From contig CAZFUY010000004.1 of assembly GCA_964522445.1 (NCBI GenBank), positions 1-64,000 of the forward strand: a DNA stretch of 64,000 bases. Direction: 5' to 3'. Positions 53,601-63,099 of this stretch are shown here, piece after piece. This DNA is from CAZFUY01 sp964522445 (GTDB lineage Bacteria; Pseudomonadota; Gammaproteobacteria; SZUA-229). Within the stretch, counting starts at the first letter, position 1. Every line of letters starts with the position of its first letter. The position numbers and the translations under genes are program-made. The notes below the pieces were generated by a model, which saw only the letters and a list, made by a program, of their open reading frames with translations, had not been told where the DNA came from and did no database searches.

Positions 53601-54587
53601 TCAAACCCTGTCAAAAGAAAAACCAATAACCTCTTCGATAAGATCTTTACCCAATAAAACCATTAACAGTCGATCCAGACCAATCGCAACACCTGAACAT
53701 TCTGGTAAACCAGCTTCAAGTGCGGCTAATAATTTTTCATCAACAGGCATCACTGGCAAATTTAATTCAACTCGTTTTTTATTTTCATTTTCAAAACGCC
53801 TGCGCTGTTCTTTGGCATCTGTTAATTCATAAAAACCATTTGCCAGTTCCAGTTCTCCCAAAAAAACTTCAAAGCGATTTGCCACTCGCGAATCAGTTTC
53901 ACTTATTTTTGCTAATGCAGCCTGCGATGCAGGGTAATCATAAAGAAATGTAAAACTTTGTTTTGGGAATGCAGGTGCTATGGCCTGGGTCATTAACCAG
54001 TCTAACCACATATCCTTATCCTGTTCACTCATGCCTACGGGGATATCGATATTATATTGTTCTGTGATTAGTTTTAGTTCATCAATATTGATATCTAATG
54101 GATCAATACCTAACACGTCTAAAAACGCCTGCTGATAAGAAATACGTTTAATCGGCAGTATATTTATTCTGCTGTGAAAAATTTTAGTTACTTGCTGTAA
54201 GAAACTTTCTATCTCATCCATAAGTTGATGATGATTAAATCCGAGTCGATACCATTCCAGCATTGTGAATTCAGGATTGTGATTTTTCCCCTGCTCATCA
54301 TCTCGAAACACTTTACAAATTTGGTAAATATCACCACTGCCAGATGCCAGTAAACGTTTCATAAAAAATTCTGGTGATGTATGGAGGTAATACTTCTGAT
54401 TTAAAAATTCAGTTGAAAAACTTTGTAGATGTGGATCAGTAATTGCCGCACTGGATAGCACCGGCGTTTCTACTTCCAGCACATTCTGTTCTGCAAAAAA
54501 AGCCCGGATGCTTTGCAGCATACAGGCTCTTATTTTAATAAGATCTAGCGAAGCTGATGGGCTTCTAGTCTTTGACTCTTGAGACAT
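53601..54587 (-). CDS. epmA: EF-P--(R)-beta-lysine ligase
   Basis: About 328 residues from the ATG at 54587; the frame continues to 54608. A truncated class II lysyl-tRNA synthetase (catalytic core only, without the tRNA anticodon domain) that attaches (R)-beta-lysine to EF-P. Class II motifs are visible: VLEVETPVLS, the FRDDEQGKNHNPEFTMLEWY motif 2 loop and GVAIGLDRLLMVL motif 3. It overlaps the 3' end of efp by 23 bases, so the enzyme and its substrate are made together. Confidence 0.95.
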   Translation of the reverse strand: MSQESKTRSPSASLDLIKIRACMLQSIRAFFAEQNVLEVETPVLSSAAITDPHLQSFSTEFLNQKYYLHTSPEFFMKRLLASGSGDIYQICKVFRDDEQGKNHNPEFTMLEWYRLGFNHHQLMDEIESFLQQVTKIFHSRINILPIKRISYQQAFLDVLGIDPLDINIDELKLITEQYNIDIPVGMSEQDKDMWLDWLMTQAIAPAFPKQSFTFLYDYPASQAALAKISETDSRVANRFEVFLGELELANGFYELTDAKEQRRRFENENKKRVELNLPVMPVDEKLLAALEAGLPECSGVAIGLDRLLMVLLGKDLIEEVIGFSFDRV

Positions 54588-55134
54588 ATTCACTGGTACG
54601 TGTATCAATTTTTAGCATTTCACCTTCTTCAATGAATAACGGCACTTTAACAACAGCGCCACTTTCCAGTGTTGCCGGTTTTGTTGCACCCTGTGCGGTA
54701 TCACCTTTAAGGCCTGGGTCAGTTTGTGCTACCTGTAGCTCTACAAAATTAGGCAGTGTTACCAGTAAAGGAACACCATCCCAGAGCGTAACCATGCATT
54801 TTTCCTGTATTTTTAATAAGGGAACAACATCTGCTACAGCACTTTCAGGCGCACTAATTTGCTCAAAGGTATTAGGGTCCATAAAATACCAGAATTCACC
54901 ATCACTGTAGGAAAATTCCATATCCTGATCAACTACATCAGCCGCTTCCACTGACTCGCCAGATTTAAATGTTTTTTCTAAAACACGACCCGTTTTAAGA
55001 TTACGTAACTTAACCCGGTTGAAGGCCTGCCCCTTGCCCGGCTTAACTAATTCATTCTCAGTAATGGAGCATGGGTCGCCATCTAATATTATTTTAAGTC
55101 CGCCACGAAATTCATTTGTGCTGTATGATGCCAT
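54565..55134 (-). CDS. efp: Elongation factor P
   Basis: 189 residues, three-domain EF-P. Helps the ribosome through polyproline stretches. The modified lysine is K34 in the loop VKPGKGQAF, matching the form that is beta-lysylated in E. coli. epmA overlaps its end and epmB is divergent 143 bases upstream. Confidence 0.96.
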   Translation of the reverse strand: MASYSTNEFRGGLKIILDGDPCSITENELVKPGKGQAFNRVKLRNLKTGRVLEKTFKSGESVEAADVVDQDMEFSYSDGEFWYFMDPNTFEQISAPESAVADVVPLLKIQEKCMVTLWDGVPLLVTLPNFVELQVAQTDPGLKGDTAQGATKPATLESGAVVKVPLFIEEGEMLKIDTRTSEYVSRVKD

Positions 55135-55219
55135 CTGTTTAATCCAGTTAATTAATTTTGGGTAGCACTGCTAGTTTAAATAGAGATACCCTTGTTCATC
55201 GGTAGCCAGGAGCCGCAGA

Positions 55220-55239
55220 GGGGTGAGCTGAATAGTTAC
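55220..55239. repeat. Remnant of the accD-folC repeat element
   Basis: GGGGTGAGCTGAATAGTTAC is identical to bases 28123-28142 in the accD-folC element. It lies 38 bases before epmB. The other arm is not recognisable, so this is a solo end. Confidence 0.6.
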
Positions 55240-55277
55240 CTAAAAATCAGCGCATATCATACCCGCTTAGTGAATAA

Positions 55278-56294
55278 ATGCCAAAATCAGCACCCAATAA
55301 CATCCTTCAGGTAAAATCATCCTGGCAACAACAACTGGCTCATGCCATTACAGACCCACTTGAATTATTAGAAATCCTGGGTATTGATACCAGACATTTC
55401 CCCCAATGTGAAAAGGCCTGTGATTCTTTCCCGTTAAAAGTTCCACTCTGTTACATCGATAAAATAAAACGGGGTGATATCAATGACCCCCTGCTAATGC
55501 AGATTATGGCAAGTGATAAAGAACTTGTTTCATTTAACAACTACTCAACTGATCCTGTGGGCGATTTACAGTCCATGCCTGTGCCAGGGCTATTACATAA
55601 GTACAAAGGCAGGGTGCTGCTTATCACCACCGGAGCATGCGCTATACATTGCCGTTATTGCTTTCGTCGGCATTTCCCTTATAGCGATAACCACTCATCT
55701 CAAAATCACTGGCAGGCAGCTCTGGATTACATACAGCAACACCAGGATATTGATGAGGTCATTCTCAGCGGCGGCGATCCACTGGTGCTATCAGACAGCA
55801 AGCTATCTGCATTGATACACGAACTGGAACATATCGATCACTTAAAACGTCTACGCATACACACTCGCCTGCCCGTTGTTTTGCCATCTCGCATCACTGA
55901 TGACTTAATAACGCTTTTACAATCTAGCCGTCTACACATTTGTATTGTTATCCACGCAAATCATGCACAGGAAATAACAACACATGAACAACAGGCATTA
56001 AAACGTTTAAGCAGAGTTTCAATATTATTAAACCAGAGCGTATTGCTCAAAGGCATCAATGATTCGCAGCACGCCCAGAAGCAACTCAGTGAACAACTTT
56101 ATGTCTCTGGGGTCATACCTTATTATTTACACCTGCTTGACCCCGTACAGGGTGCAGCTCATTTTGATATCACTGAACAGCAGGCAATAGAGCTTATAGA
56201 GCAACTAAGAAGCCATTTACCCGGTTATCTGATACCCAGACTTGTACGTGAAACAGCAGGTAAAAACAGCAAAACGCCCATATTTGGACTATAA
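55278..56294 (+). CDS. epmB: EF-P lysine 2,3-aminomutase (radical SAM)
   Basis: 338 residues. Converts (S)-alpha-lysine to (R)-beta-lysine for EF-P modification, using a 4Fe-4S cluster, SAM and PLP. The radical SAM cysteines are C121, C125 and C128 (CAIHCRYCF), followed by FRRHFPY and the EVILSGGDPLVL segment typical of lysine aminomutases. It diverges from efp. Confidence 0.95.
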   Translation: MPKSAPNNILQVKSSWQQQLAHAITDPLELLEILGIDTRHFPQCEKACDSFPLKVPLCYIDKIKRGDINDPLLMQIMASDKELVSFNNYSTDPVGDLQSMPVPGLLHKYKGRVLLITTGACAIHCRYCFRRHFPYSDNHSSQNHWQAALDYIQQHQDIDEVILSGGDPLVLSDSKLSALIHELEHIDHLKRLRIHTRLPVVLPSRITDDLITLLQSSRLHICIVIHANHAQEITTHEQQALKRLSRVSILLNQSVLLKGINDSQHAQKQLSEQLYVSGVIPYYLHLLDPVQGAAHFDITEQQAIELIEQLRSHLPGYLIPRLVRETAGKNSKTPIFGL

Positions 56295-56464
56295 ATCAGT
56301 AAATAATCCATGTAATAGCTTAAAAACATATGGCATGTTACTGTTTTTATTAAAAATCTTAAGGTTTACAGGAAAATAAGATAGACTTGGTTAATTACAG
56401 GTAAGTTAAATATAACGCAATATAATGTAAGAGTATCAGCCCCTCACAGTTGGCAACAAGGGTT

Positions 56465-58303
56465 ATGAAATTAAATATTCCAGAACAACTAGTAACAGAT
56501 AAAGATGATTTTCCAAATCATCCCCGAAAGCTAAAAAAGTGGCTTGCCAGTTTAAAGCAGGCCAATATGGGCGACTATACTCGGCAGATTTATAACGGCA
56601 TCATACAGTTAAACCGTCTACAGATCCCCGTAAAATATCGTCTGGAAGATATGGAAATATTGCGTGAACATTCTCGCCATATTTTTGATCAGTTACACAA
56701 ATATTTTATCAATAGAACATTACCTCTACCTGAAAAAAGTCTGAAAATTATTAACCTCAATCAGGCTATTTTGAATGAGATGGCGATGGGTTATAAAATA
56801 ATTATTTTTGAAGCGGCAAATGACATAAATAAAGTTGATTCAAAAATACTCATTACTGCCAGCGAACGTGCTTTGCATTATTTATCTGAAATATTACTTA
56901 GAGCCAGCCAGGTTTATGCTGAACCCCCCAAAGGCACCTGGGCAGATGTTCACAAAATTTATGCTTATGCAGAACACAAAAATATTCATCAAAAAGAAAT
57001 CAAAGACCCCGAAGTCATAAAAAAATCAACGTCTGTTGAAAATATCTATAAGCAAATATTACTTTTTTCCCTTTCTCGACCTAATGCATTACGACAAAGC
57101 GACTCAGAACGGGTACATAAAATAATGCCTGACTGGGCAGAATATACCCATATAAGTGCCAAACTATCGCCTAATAAGTTAAATCATTATTTCTGTAGCA
57201 AACTAAACACCGATTTACCACCTAACTGTATTTCTGAAGAAGATTTGGCCGATATAAAAATTGCACGTATTATTGAAACAGAAAAACTCATAAACCACCT
57301 GCGCAGTCAAATTCACGATGACGATGATTCTTTAAATTCTGCCATTTCTATTGGTGAACAGGTTTCACAGGAAACCCTGCGCACTCTGGTCTCTTCATGG
57401 AGTTTATGCACAAAACGCCGTTTTTCTCGTGCGGAAAGAAAAGGCGATATTAAAGTTGCCATAGGTCTTGCCTCTATTTATGAGGCCATTACCCAGGAAG
57501 CCACACCGCCTAAACCAAAAAAAGAAAAACCAGCCAATATGTTTTCTCTTGAATCCATCCCTGATGCAGAAAGAGCTGACAAAGATATTTTTGCTCAACA
57601 AGATCCAACCATGTTTATCACTGACCCCAGTAAAGTTTCAGAAGAAAGTTCTGCGGGTGCCTGGGATATGGTTGCCAAAGGTCGCGCACTAACCGAAAGC
57701 TACGCAATTGAACTGGAAAACCAATACAATGATCTTGGTGAACTCAATATAGGTGATCCTGATGCACACTGGAAAATAACCAATGTAAGCGCCGGTGGCT
57801 ACTGCCTGCGCTGGCATGCAGAAACACCATCAAAAGCACAGGTGGGTGAATTAATAGGCATTAGAGAACAGGAAGCAGACCACACCTATCAGTGGCGTGT
57901 CGGTGTCATTCGCTGGATGCAATACACTGTAAAATACGGTCTGGAGATTGGCGTACAAATTCTTTCACCTAAAGTTATATCCTGCACAGTGCAAAGATCT
58001 GAAAAGAAAAATGAAGATCCTTTTAACTGCTTAATGCTACCAGGCATTAAACCCATACAACAACCATCAACATTACTACTACCTGCCCACGCCTTTAGAA
58101 AAGGCGGCATATTAAATATTCATGTTTATGAACGTGATATGGAAATAAAACTGGGTACTATTCGTGAACACACAGGGTCATTCACTCAGTTCCAGTTTTC
58201 TCAAATTAATGAAGATAAAGACCAGAGTGATAATGGCGATGAAGGCAAAAACAAATCTTCACGTAATCCAGAAGACTTTAACTCTATCTGGTCATCTCTA
58301 TAA
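56465..58303 (+). CDS. PilZ-like cyclic di-GMP-related protein encoded before fimX
   Basis: About 612 residues, soluble. The N-terminal 330 residues are mostly helical without a motif I recognise. A PilZ-like domain occurs at about 430-510: it has N-x-S-x-x-G (NVSAGG) and the later strands ending LEIGVQIL, but I see no RxxxR ahead of it, so binding of cyclic di-GMP is doubtful. A final beta-rich region follows. Its position 28 bases before the FimX-like gene mirrors Pseudomonas, where a hypothetical protein precedes fimX. The start is the ATG at 56465; a TTG at 56450 is possible. A TATAAT at 56421-56426 may be its promoter. Confidence 0.7.
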   Translation: MKLNIPEQLVTDKDDFPNHPRKLKKWLASLKQANMGDYTRQIYNGIIQLNRLQIPVKYRLEDMEILREHSRHIFDQLHKYFINRTLPLPEKSLKIINLNQAILNEMAMGYKIIIFEAANDINKVDSKILITASERALHYLSEILLRASQVYAEPPKGTWADVHKIYAYAEHKNIHQKEIKDPEVIKKSTSVENIYKQILLFSLSRPNALRQSDSERVHKIMPDWAEYTHISAKLSPNKLNHYFCSKLNTDLPPNCISEEDLADIKIARIIETEKLINHLRSQIHDDDDSLNSAISIGEQVSQETLRTLVSSWSLCTKRRFSRAERKGDIKVAIGLASIYEAITQEATPPKPKKEKPANMFSLESIPDAERADKDIFAQQDPTMFITDPSKVSEESSAGAWDMVAKGRALTESYAIELENQYNDLGELNIGDPDAHWKITNVSAGGYCLRWHAETPSKAQVGELIGIREQEADHTYQWRVGVIRWMQYTVKYGLEIGVQILSPKVISCTVQRSEKKNEDPFNCLMLPGIKPIQQPSTLLLPAHAFRKGGILNIHVYERDMEIKLGTIREHTGSFTQFQFSQINEDKDQSDNGDEGKNKSSRNPEDFNSIWSSL

Positions 58304-58331
58304 ATATAAGTTTAACGCTTTGGATTAATAC

Positions 58332-60422
58332 ATGGAAAAAGAAAATATAGTAAATATTTTTATTATTGATGACTCTTTTAATAATGAAGAAAAAGTCGTC
58401 AAAATTATGCGGGCGGCTGGTTTTGCTGCTCACACTACACGTGCAGAAGATGAAGAAGACCTGATCGATGCTCTAAAAAAGAAACACCCTGACATATTAC
58501 TTTATTCAGTAGGAATGGAGTTAATCACACTGGAAGATACTATTGCCTGTTTAGAAAAAAATGCCCGCGAACCCGTACCTGTTATTGCTGTAAACCGCAG
58601 AAACCAGGAAGGCGACATTGTTAAAATTATGCGGGCAGGTGCTAAAGACCTTTCTGACTTTGAAACCCCCGTTCATCTTGAACTTGTTATTAAACGTGAA
58701 ATAAATGCTCACAGTGGCACAAAAAAACTATATAAACTGGAAGCTGCCAACAAAGAAATAGAAAAACGCTGCGAAGCCTTACTGGACTCTTCCAGAGATG
58801 CAATTGCTTATATTCATGAAGGCATGCATGTTTATGCCAACCAGTCTTATTTAGATTTATTCTGTTTTGAAGAATCTGAAGACCTGGAAGGCATGCCAAT
58901 ACTTGATATGGTAGGCATGGATGATCGCGATAAATTTAAAGTTTTTTTAAGAAAAAACTGCAAAGCAGGCGGCTGCGAATCGGACAAATTTGAATTAAGC
59001 CTGAGAAAATCAGACAGTACTGAATTTGATGGTGAGATGGAATTTTCACCAGCAAGTATTGATGGTGAACCCTGTATTCAGCTTGTTATTAGAAATCAGG
59101 TTAATACTAAAGAACTTGAAAAACAAATTGCACTGATGAGTCAGAAAGATGCAATAACAGGCTTATACAATCGCCAGTTTTTTCTTCAATCACTTGATAA
59201 AACAGTTGAAGAATCCATACAGAAAAAATTATCCGCAGGTGTATTACTTATTCATCTGGATAATTTTAGTGATATCAAGAAAAGCACAGGTGTTGTTGGC
59301 AGTGACAAATTTCTCAATGAAATATCACAATCTTTTGAAGCAGCCATTAACCCTGGAGATATCCTCGCCCATTTTGAAGGCAATATCTTTAGCATTGTTT
59401 CGTCCAGCCTTACACCCACATCAATACAGGCCTACGCCAATAAATTACGAAAAATTTCTCAGGATTTTATTGCCAACATAGACGGTCAGTCACACAATAC
59501 AACCTGTACTATTGGTGCCAGTGTAATTGATGAAAACACACCTGATGCAGGTGAAGCACTGCTTCGAGCCGAACGAGCTGTAATCGAAGCTGAAGAAAAA
59601 GGCCCAAATCAGCTTGTTATTTATCAACCTAAAAAAGGTGAGTTATCACAAAAAGAAATTGATAATCAGGTTATAGCAAACCTTAAAGAAGCTCTGACTA
59701 AGAATCGTTTTGTACTTTATTTTCAGCCCGTTATCAGTCTTCACGGTGATACAGATGAACGCTACGAAGTTTTTGTTCGTCTACTGGATGATGATGGAAA
59801 AATAGTCATGCCAAATGATTTTTTACCTGCAGCAGAACGCACAGGCATGTCGTTAGCTATTGATCGCTGGGTTTTATTGAACACAATTACAACACTCACT
59901 AAAAGATGGAAAAAAGGCAAGCGTACTTTATTTTTTGTCAAACTAACAGCCACATCATTGAAAGACAGCAACCTGATGAACTGGCTTAAGGAGCAGTTAA
60001 AGAAATTCAATGTTCCTAAAGACAGCCTGATTTTCGAAGTCAAAGAAAGCACAGCGGTTACCAGCCTGAAACAAACAGCAGAATTAGCAAGACAGTTAAG
60101 GGAATTAAATTGCAGCTTCGCACTGGATGATTTCGGCACGGGTAGCAACCCATTTCAATTACTTAAACATATACCTGCCGACTATCTTAAACTTGAACGT
60201 TCTTTTATGGAAAACCTTTCAACCAGTTCCGAGAATCAGGAAACTGTAAAGAAAATTACTGAATCCGCAATGGAAATGAATAAACTAACCATTGCACAAT
60301 GCGTAGAAGATGCCACCAGTTTATCTGTATTATGGGGCATGGGCATTAATTTTATTCAGGGCAACTTTCTACAGGAAGCATCACCTAACCTGGATTATGA
60401 CTTCACATCAATGGCAGGTTAA
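58332..60422 (+). CDS. fimX: FimX-like protein with degenerate REC, GGDEF and EAL domains
   Basis: 696 residues: receiver-like domain (about 8-128) without the phospho-acceptor aspartate, PAS domain (about 140-255), GGDEF-like (about 270-425) in which the site reads EGNIF instead of GGDEF, and EAL-like (about 440-690) in which E-A-L is E479-V-F481 and the EGVET motif reads CVEDA. DDFGTG is kept. This is the pattern of FimX, a cyclic di-GMP effector that controls type IV pilus assembly rather than an enzyme. The adjacent PilZ-like gene supports the assignment. Confidence 0.87.
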   Translation: MEKENIVNIFIIDDSFNNEEKVVKIMRAAGFAAHTTRAEDEEDLIDALKKKHPDILLYSVGMELITLEDTIACLEKNAREPVPVIAVNRRNQEGDIVKIMRAGAKDLSDFETPVHLELVIKREINAHSGTKKLYKLEAANKEIEKRCEALLDSSRDAIAYIHEGMHVYANQSYLDLFCFEESEDLEGMPILDMVGMDDRDKFKVFLRKNCKAGGCESDKFELSLRKSDSTEFDGEMEFSPASIDGEPCIQLVIRNQVNTKELEKQIALMSQKDAITGLYNRQFFLQSLDKTVEESIQKKLSAGVLLIHLDNFSDIKKSTGVVGSDKFLNEISQSFEAAINPGDILAHFEGNIFSIVSSSLTPTSIQAYANKLRKISQDFIANIDGQSHNTTCTIGASVIDENTPDAGEALLRAERAVIEAEEKGPNQLVIYQPKKGELSQKEIDNQVIANLKEALTKNRFVLYFQPVISLHGDTDERYEVFVRLLDDDGKIVMPNDFLPAAERTGMSLAIDRWVLLNTITTLTKRWKKGKRTLFFVKLTATSLKDSNLMNWLKEQLKKFNVPKDSLIFEVKESTAVTSLKQTAELARQLRELNCSFALDDFGTGSNPFQLLKHIPADYLKLERSFMENLSTSSENQETVKKITESAMEMNKLTIAQCVEDATSLSVLWGMGINFIQGNFLQEASPNLDYDFTSMAG

Positions 60423-60652
60423 ACTTTTTCTATTAGTTTAAGCAATTAAAAAATTATTTTTCTACAGCGATCCATCCCCCCCACCCAACTTGATAATAAA
60501 ATTATCTTATATATCTGTTTTCTTATATAGATCATTAAAAACCACTAAAACGTGATATTCCCATTATTTTTTAAAATTTTATTTGACTTATCTACTTAAA
60601 CAGCTTTACTTAGTATCAAAATAATTAATGCCAATTAATAACATGGTCTAAT

Positions 60653-62302
60653 ATGAAAAAAGTCAATCAATTCTTTAATAAGAAATCACGCCTCATTAAA
60701 GCACCAGAACTTAATAATTCAAATAGTTCAAAACTTGCACCATTTAGCAAGTTAGCAATTAAAGAAAGACTTCCTGAATTATTAAAAGTGCAAAATGATT
60801 TTTTCCCCTGCTTTGACTGGACCTTCCCTCCTCCATTACTCAGTAAATCAGTACCACCAGATAACGCTGATGAACTATTTTCCAGACACTCTGTTATAGC
60901 TAACAGGTATTCTATTTATTTACACAGTCCATTCTGTAAATCATTATGCAGCTTCTGCTACTACGCCATTATTCCTGGCAAGGGAATTAATTTTTCAGAA
61001 ACTTATGTGGATTACCTGATTCAGGAAATGGCTTTATATGCAGAAACATTTAAAGGACAAATCTGTGAGTCCATTTATTTTGGTGGTGGCACGCCCAGTT
61101 TTCTTGATAATAAATTATTAACAAAAATATTTAACAGCTTGCATCAATATTTTGATATTAGTAATGATGCAGAAATCACCATTGAATCTGCACCTGGCAC
61201 TCTTTCAAAAGATAAATGTGAATTATTAAAATCACTGGGTGTTAACCGTTTAAGTTATGGCATACAGACACTTGATGAAAAACTATTATCTACTATGAAC
61301 CGTGATTATTCAGTAAGTCAGGCTATTGAAGAACTGAGTCATGCAATAGAGATTATAGGCAATGTTAATGTTGATACTATGTATGGTTTTGATGGTGAGC
61401 ATAAAGACACATTAATTAATACGTTAAAACATCTTCATGAAATTGGCGTACCCAGCTTTTCAATATATGCATTAGATAAACAGCGCAGTGATAGTAAAAT
61501 TCTTTTTGAGCCACCCCGTGACAATTCTTATGAACAAAAAATCACACAATTTTCAGAAGCCGAAAAATACCTGATGAAACTGGGTTACAAACCCACTTTA
61601 CAAAATACTTTTATTAATCCTGAACAGGCATCATACAAACACCAGTTAAGACGCTGGGATAATCTCCCTCTTGTTGCAATGGGCATAAACTCTCAGGGCT
61701 ATGCACCACAAAAAGCTTATCAAAACACAGGTAGTTTAAAATCCTATTATCAGATGATTGATGCTGGAAAATTACCTGTTGCGACAATGGATGAATTAGA
61801 TGCGGAACTGGAATTATGTCGAGAACTCACCAGCAAACTACGTTTTACATTTGTAAGTCTTGGCGAGTTTGAATACAAATACGGAGTATCAATTAAGAAA
61901 GTATTTAAAGACTTAATCAGCTGCCTTACTGAACTGGGCTATATCGAATGCCATGATGACATTCTTCGCATGACTGAAAAAGCCGCCTATTACAATAACA
62001 TTATTCCAATGTTATTTGCTCCAGATCGTTTTAAAGAGAAATTAATGCAATTACCAGAAGAATACCTGGAAACATTCCCTGTACCTTTTATTATGACTCA
62101 ATTAGGCAATGCTCAGTCAAGCAACTTTAATTTACCAGAAAACAGATGCGTAGAAAATTTTGATCGCCGCACCAACTGGAGCAGAAGACAGGAAAAGCTT
62201 AACGAGCATAATGATGAACGTCGTTTTAGCACTGGAAGACGAAGTACAGATGGGATATGGAACTGGTCAGCAACACATAATCCAACTGACTTACCTCAGT
62301 AA
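60653..62302 (+). CDS. HemN/HemW-like radical SAM protein with Arg-rich C-terminal tail
   Basis: 549 residues. The radical SAM cluster cysteines are C95, C99 and C102 (CKSLCSFCYY), preceded by YSIYLHSPF as in coproporphyrinogen oxidase HemN and heme chaperone HemW. GGGTPSFL, LSYGIQTLDEKLL and the VDTMYGFDGE segment continue the HemN pattern. It is longer than HemW (about 380) and HemN (about 460): about 90 residues precede the core, and a tail (about 500-549) is dense in paired arginines (DRRTNWSRRQ, ERRFSTGRRS). A role in anaerobic heme synthesis or as a heme or methyl carrier is possible but unproven. Confidence 0.75.
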   Translation: MKKVNQFFNKKSRLIKAPELNNSNSSKLAPFSKLAIKERLPELLKVQNDFFPCFDWTFPPPLLSKSVPPDNADELFSRHSVIANRYSIYLHSPFCKSLCSFCYYAIIPGKGINFSETYVDYLIQEMALYAETFKGQICESIYFGGGTPSFLDNKLLTKIFNSLHQYFDISNDAEITIESAPGTLSKDKCELLKSLGVNRLSYGIQTLDEKLLSTMNRDYSVSQAIEELSHAIEIIGNVNVDTMYGFDGEHKDTLINTLKHLHEIGVPSFSIYALDKQRSDSKILFEPPRDNSYEQKITQFSEAEKYLMKLGYKPTLQNTFINPEQASYKHQLRRWDNLPLVAMGINSQGYAPQKAYQNTGSLKSYYQMIDAGKLPVATMDELDAELELCRELTSKLRFTFVSLGEFEYKYGVSIKKVFKDLISCLTELGYIECHDDILRMTEKAAYYNNIIPMLFAPDRFKEKLMQLPEEYLETFPVPFIMTQLGNAQSSNFNLPENRCVENFDRRTNWSRRQEKLNEHNDERRFSTGRRSTDGIWNWSATHNPTDLPQ

Positions 62303-62357
62303 TTTATCACTATAAAATTCCCAGACGCTATTGTTTTGTCATCCCGAGCGCAGTCCA

Positions 62358-62533
62358 CTAGTGTTCGGAATAAAATCGTCTAAATGGCCACAACACTAAT
62401 TAATATTAAGTTTAAGTAATATTGATGAGACTACAGACTTAAAAAATATATTCGTCATACCTGCAGCTTTAATACACAGGAGATTCTCGCACTAAAAGTG
62501 CATAGTTTTAACTAGCAACCTGGAACAATAAAA
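62358..62533. repeat. CTAGTGTT-to-CCTGG-ACAATA repeat, copy 2
   Basis: It starts CTAGTGTTCGG and ends with a 45-base stretch (62489-62533: GCACTAAAAGTGC, then AGTTTTAACTAGC) closely matching 53365-53409. A fragment GTCATCCCGAGCGCAG lies just before it. It fills the gap between the radical SAM and lipoprotein genes. Confidence 0.6.
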
Positions 62534-62541
62534 TTAATATT

Positions 62542-63087
62542 TTAGTTTGAAAAAGGCGACCTGGTTTTCTGTGTAGAAAAACTGGCATCTTCTTTTTTAT
62601 CTTCACTTACACTATCTTTAAAAAAATATTTTTTAGTTTTTGTTTTCTTCTTCATAGAAGGAATGCCCTGCATTTCATTTAGGGCTAAAGCTTTATCTAC
62701 CTGATAAAAATCAAAACGACGAAGATAGGGCTGATTCATTCTAAACTGCATTTTAGTCGTTATTTCAAAAAAATAAGCATGACCTTCATCAATAAAGACA
62801 TCGAGTTCTTTTTGACCTTCATACCTGTCATTTAGTGCCAGTTTAATATTATGTTGACCTGCCGGAAGAAAAAAATGAATATATGAATTATTTTTAATTA
62901 ACGACTGTTTTTTTCCGTCCACTAATATATCAGGTGAAACAATAATATTGGACGAAGAATTCTGGCGATAAATGTAAATAATAGACTTGCCTGCTTCATT
63001 AACCTCAATCGGGATAAATCGGATCCGTTCATGTGAACAGGCCGGTAAAAACAATACTGATAGTATTAATAACTTTATTATTCTCAT
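62542..63087 (-). CDS. DUF2846-like lipoprotein
   Basis: 181 residues with a lipoprotein signal (LFLPAC, cysteine 17). The mature part has the small beta-domain IIYIYRQN...LVDGKKQ...FFLPAGQHNIKL seen in DUF2846-type proteins, followed by a basic tail (KKKTKTKKYFF) and a Ser/Lys-rich end. Function unknown. It lies 12 bases after yaaA on the same strand. Confidence 0.7.
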   Translation of the reverse strand: MRIIKLLILSVLFLPACSHERIRFIPIEVNEAGKSIIYIYRQNSSSNIIVSPDILVDGKKQSLIKNNSYIHFFLPAGQHNIKLALNDRYEGQKELDVFIDEGHAYFFEITTKMQFRMNQPYLRRFDFYQVDKALALNEMQGIPSMKKKTKTKKYFFKDSVSEDKKEDASFSTQKTRSPFSN

Positions 63088-63099
63088 TTATTATCTTCT

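Noticed and set aside
59762..60148. 128-codon minus-strand frame opposite fimX
   Set aside because: Antisense shadow of the EAL-like domain without any recognisable feature.
58332..60422. Active diguanylate cyclase or phosphodiesterase
   Set aside because: The GGDEF motif reads EGNIF, EAL reads EVF, and the EGVET glutamate segment reads CVEDA, so a binding role is more likely than catalysis.
60440..60652. FNR-like site (TTGATAATAAAATTA) upstream of the HemN-like gene
   Set aside because: Only the left half matches; the right half lacks ATCAA, so oxygen control of this gene is not supported by sequence.
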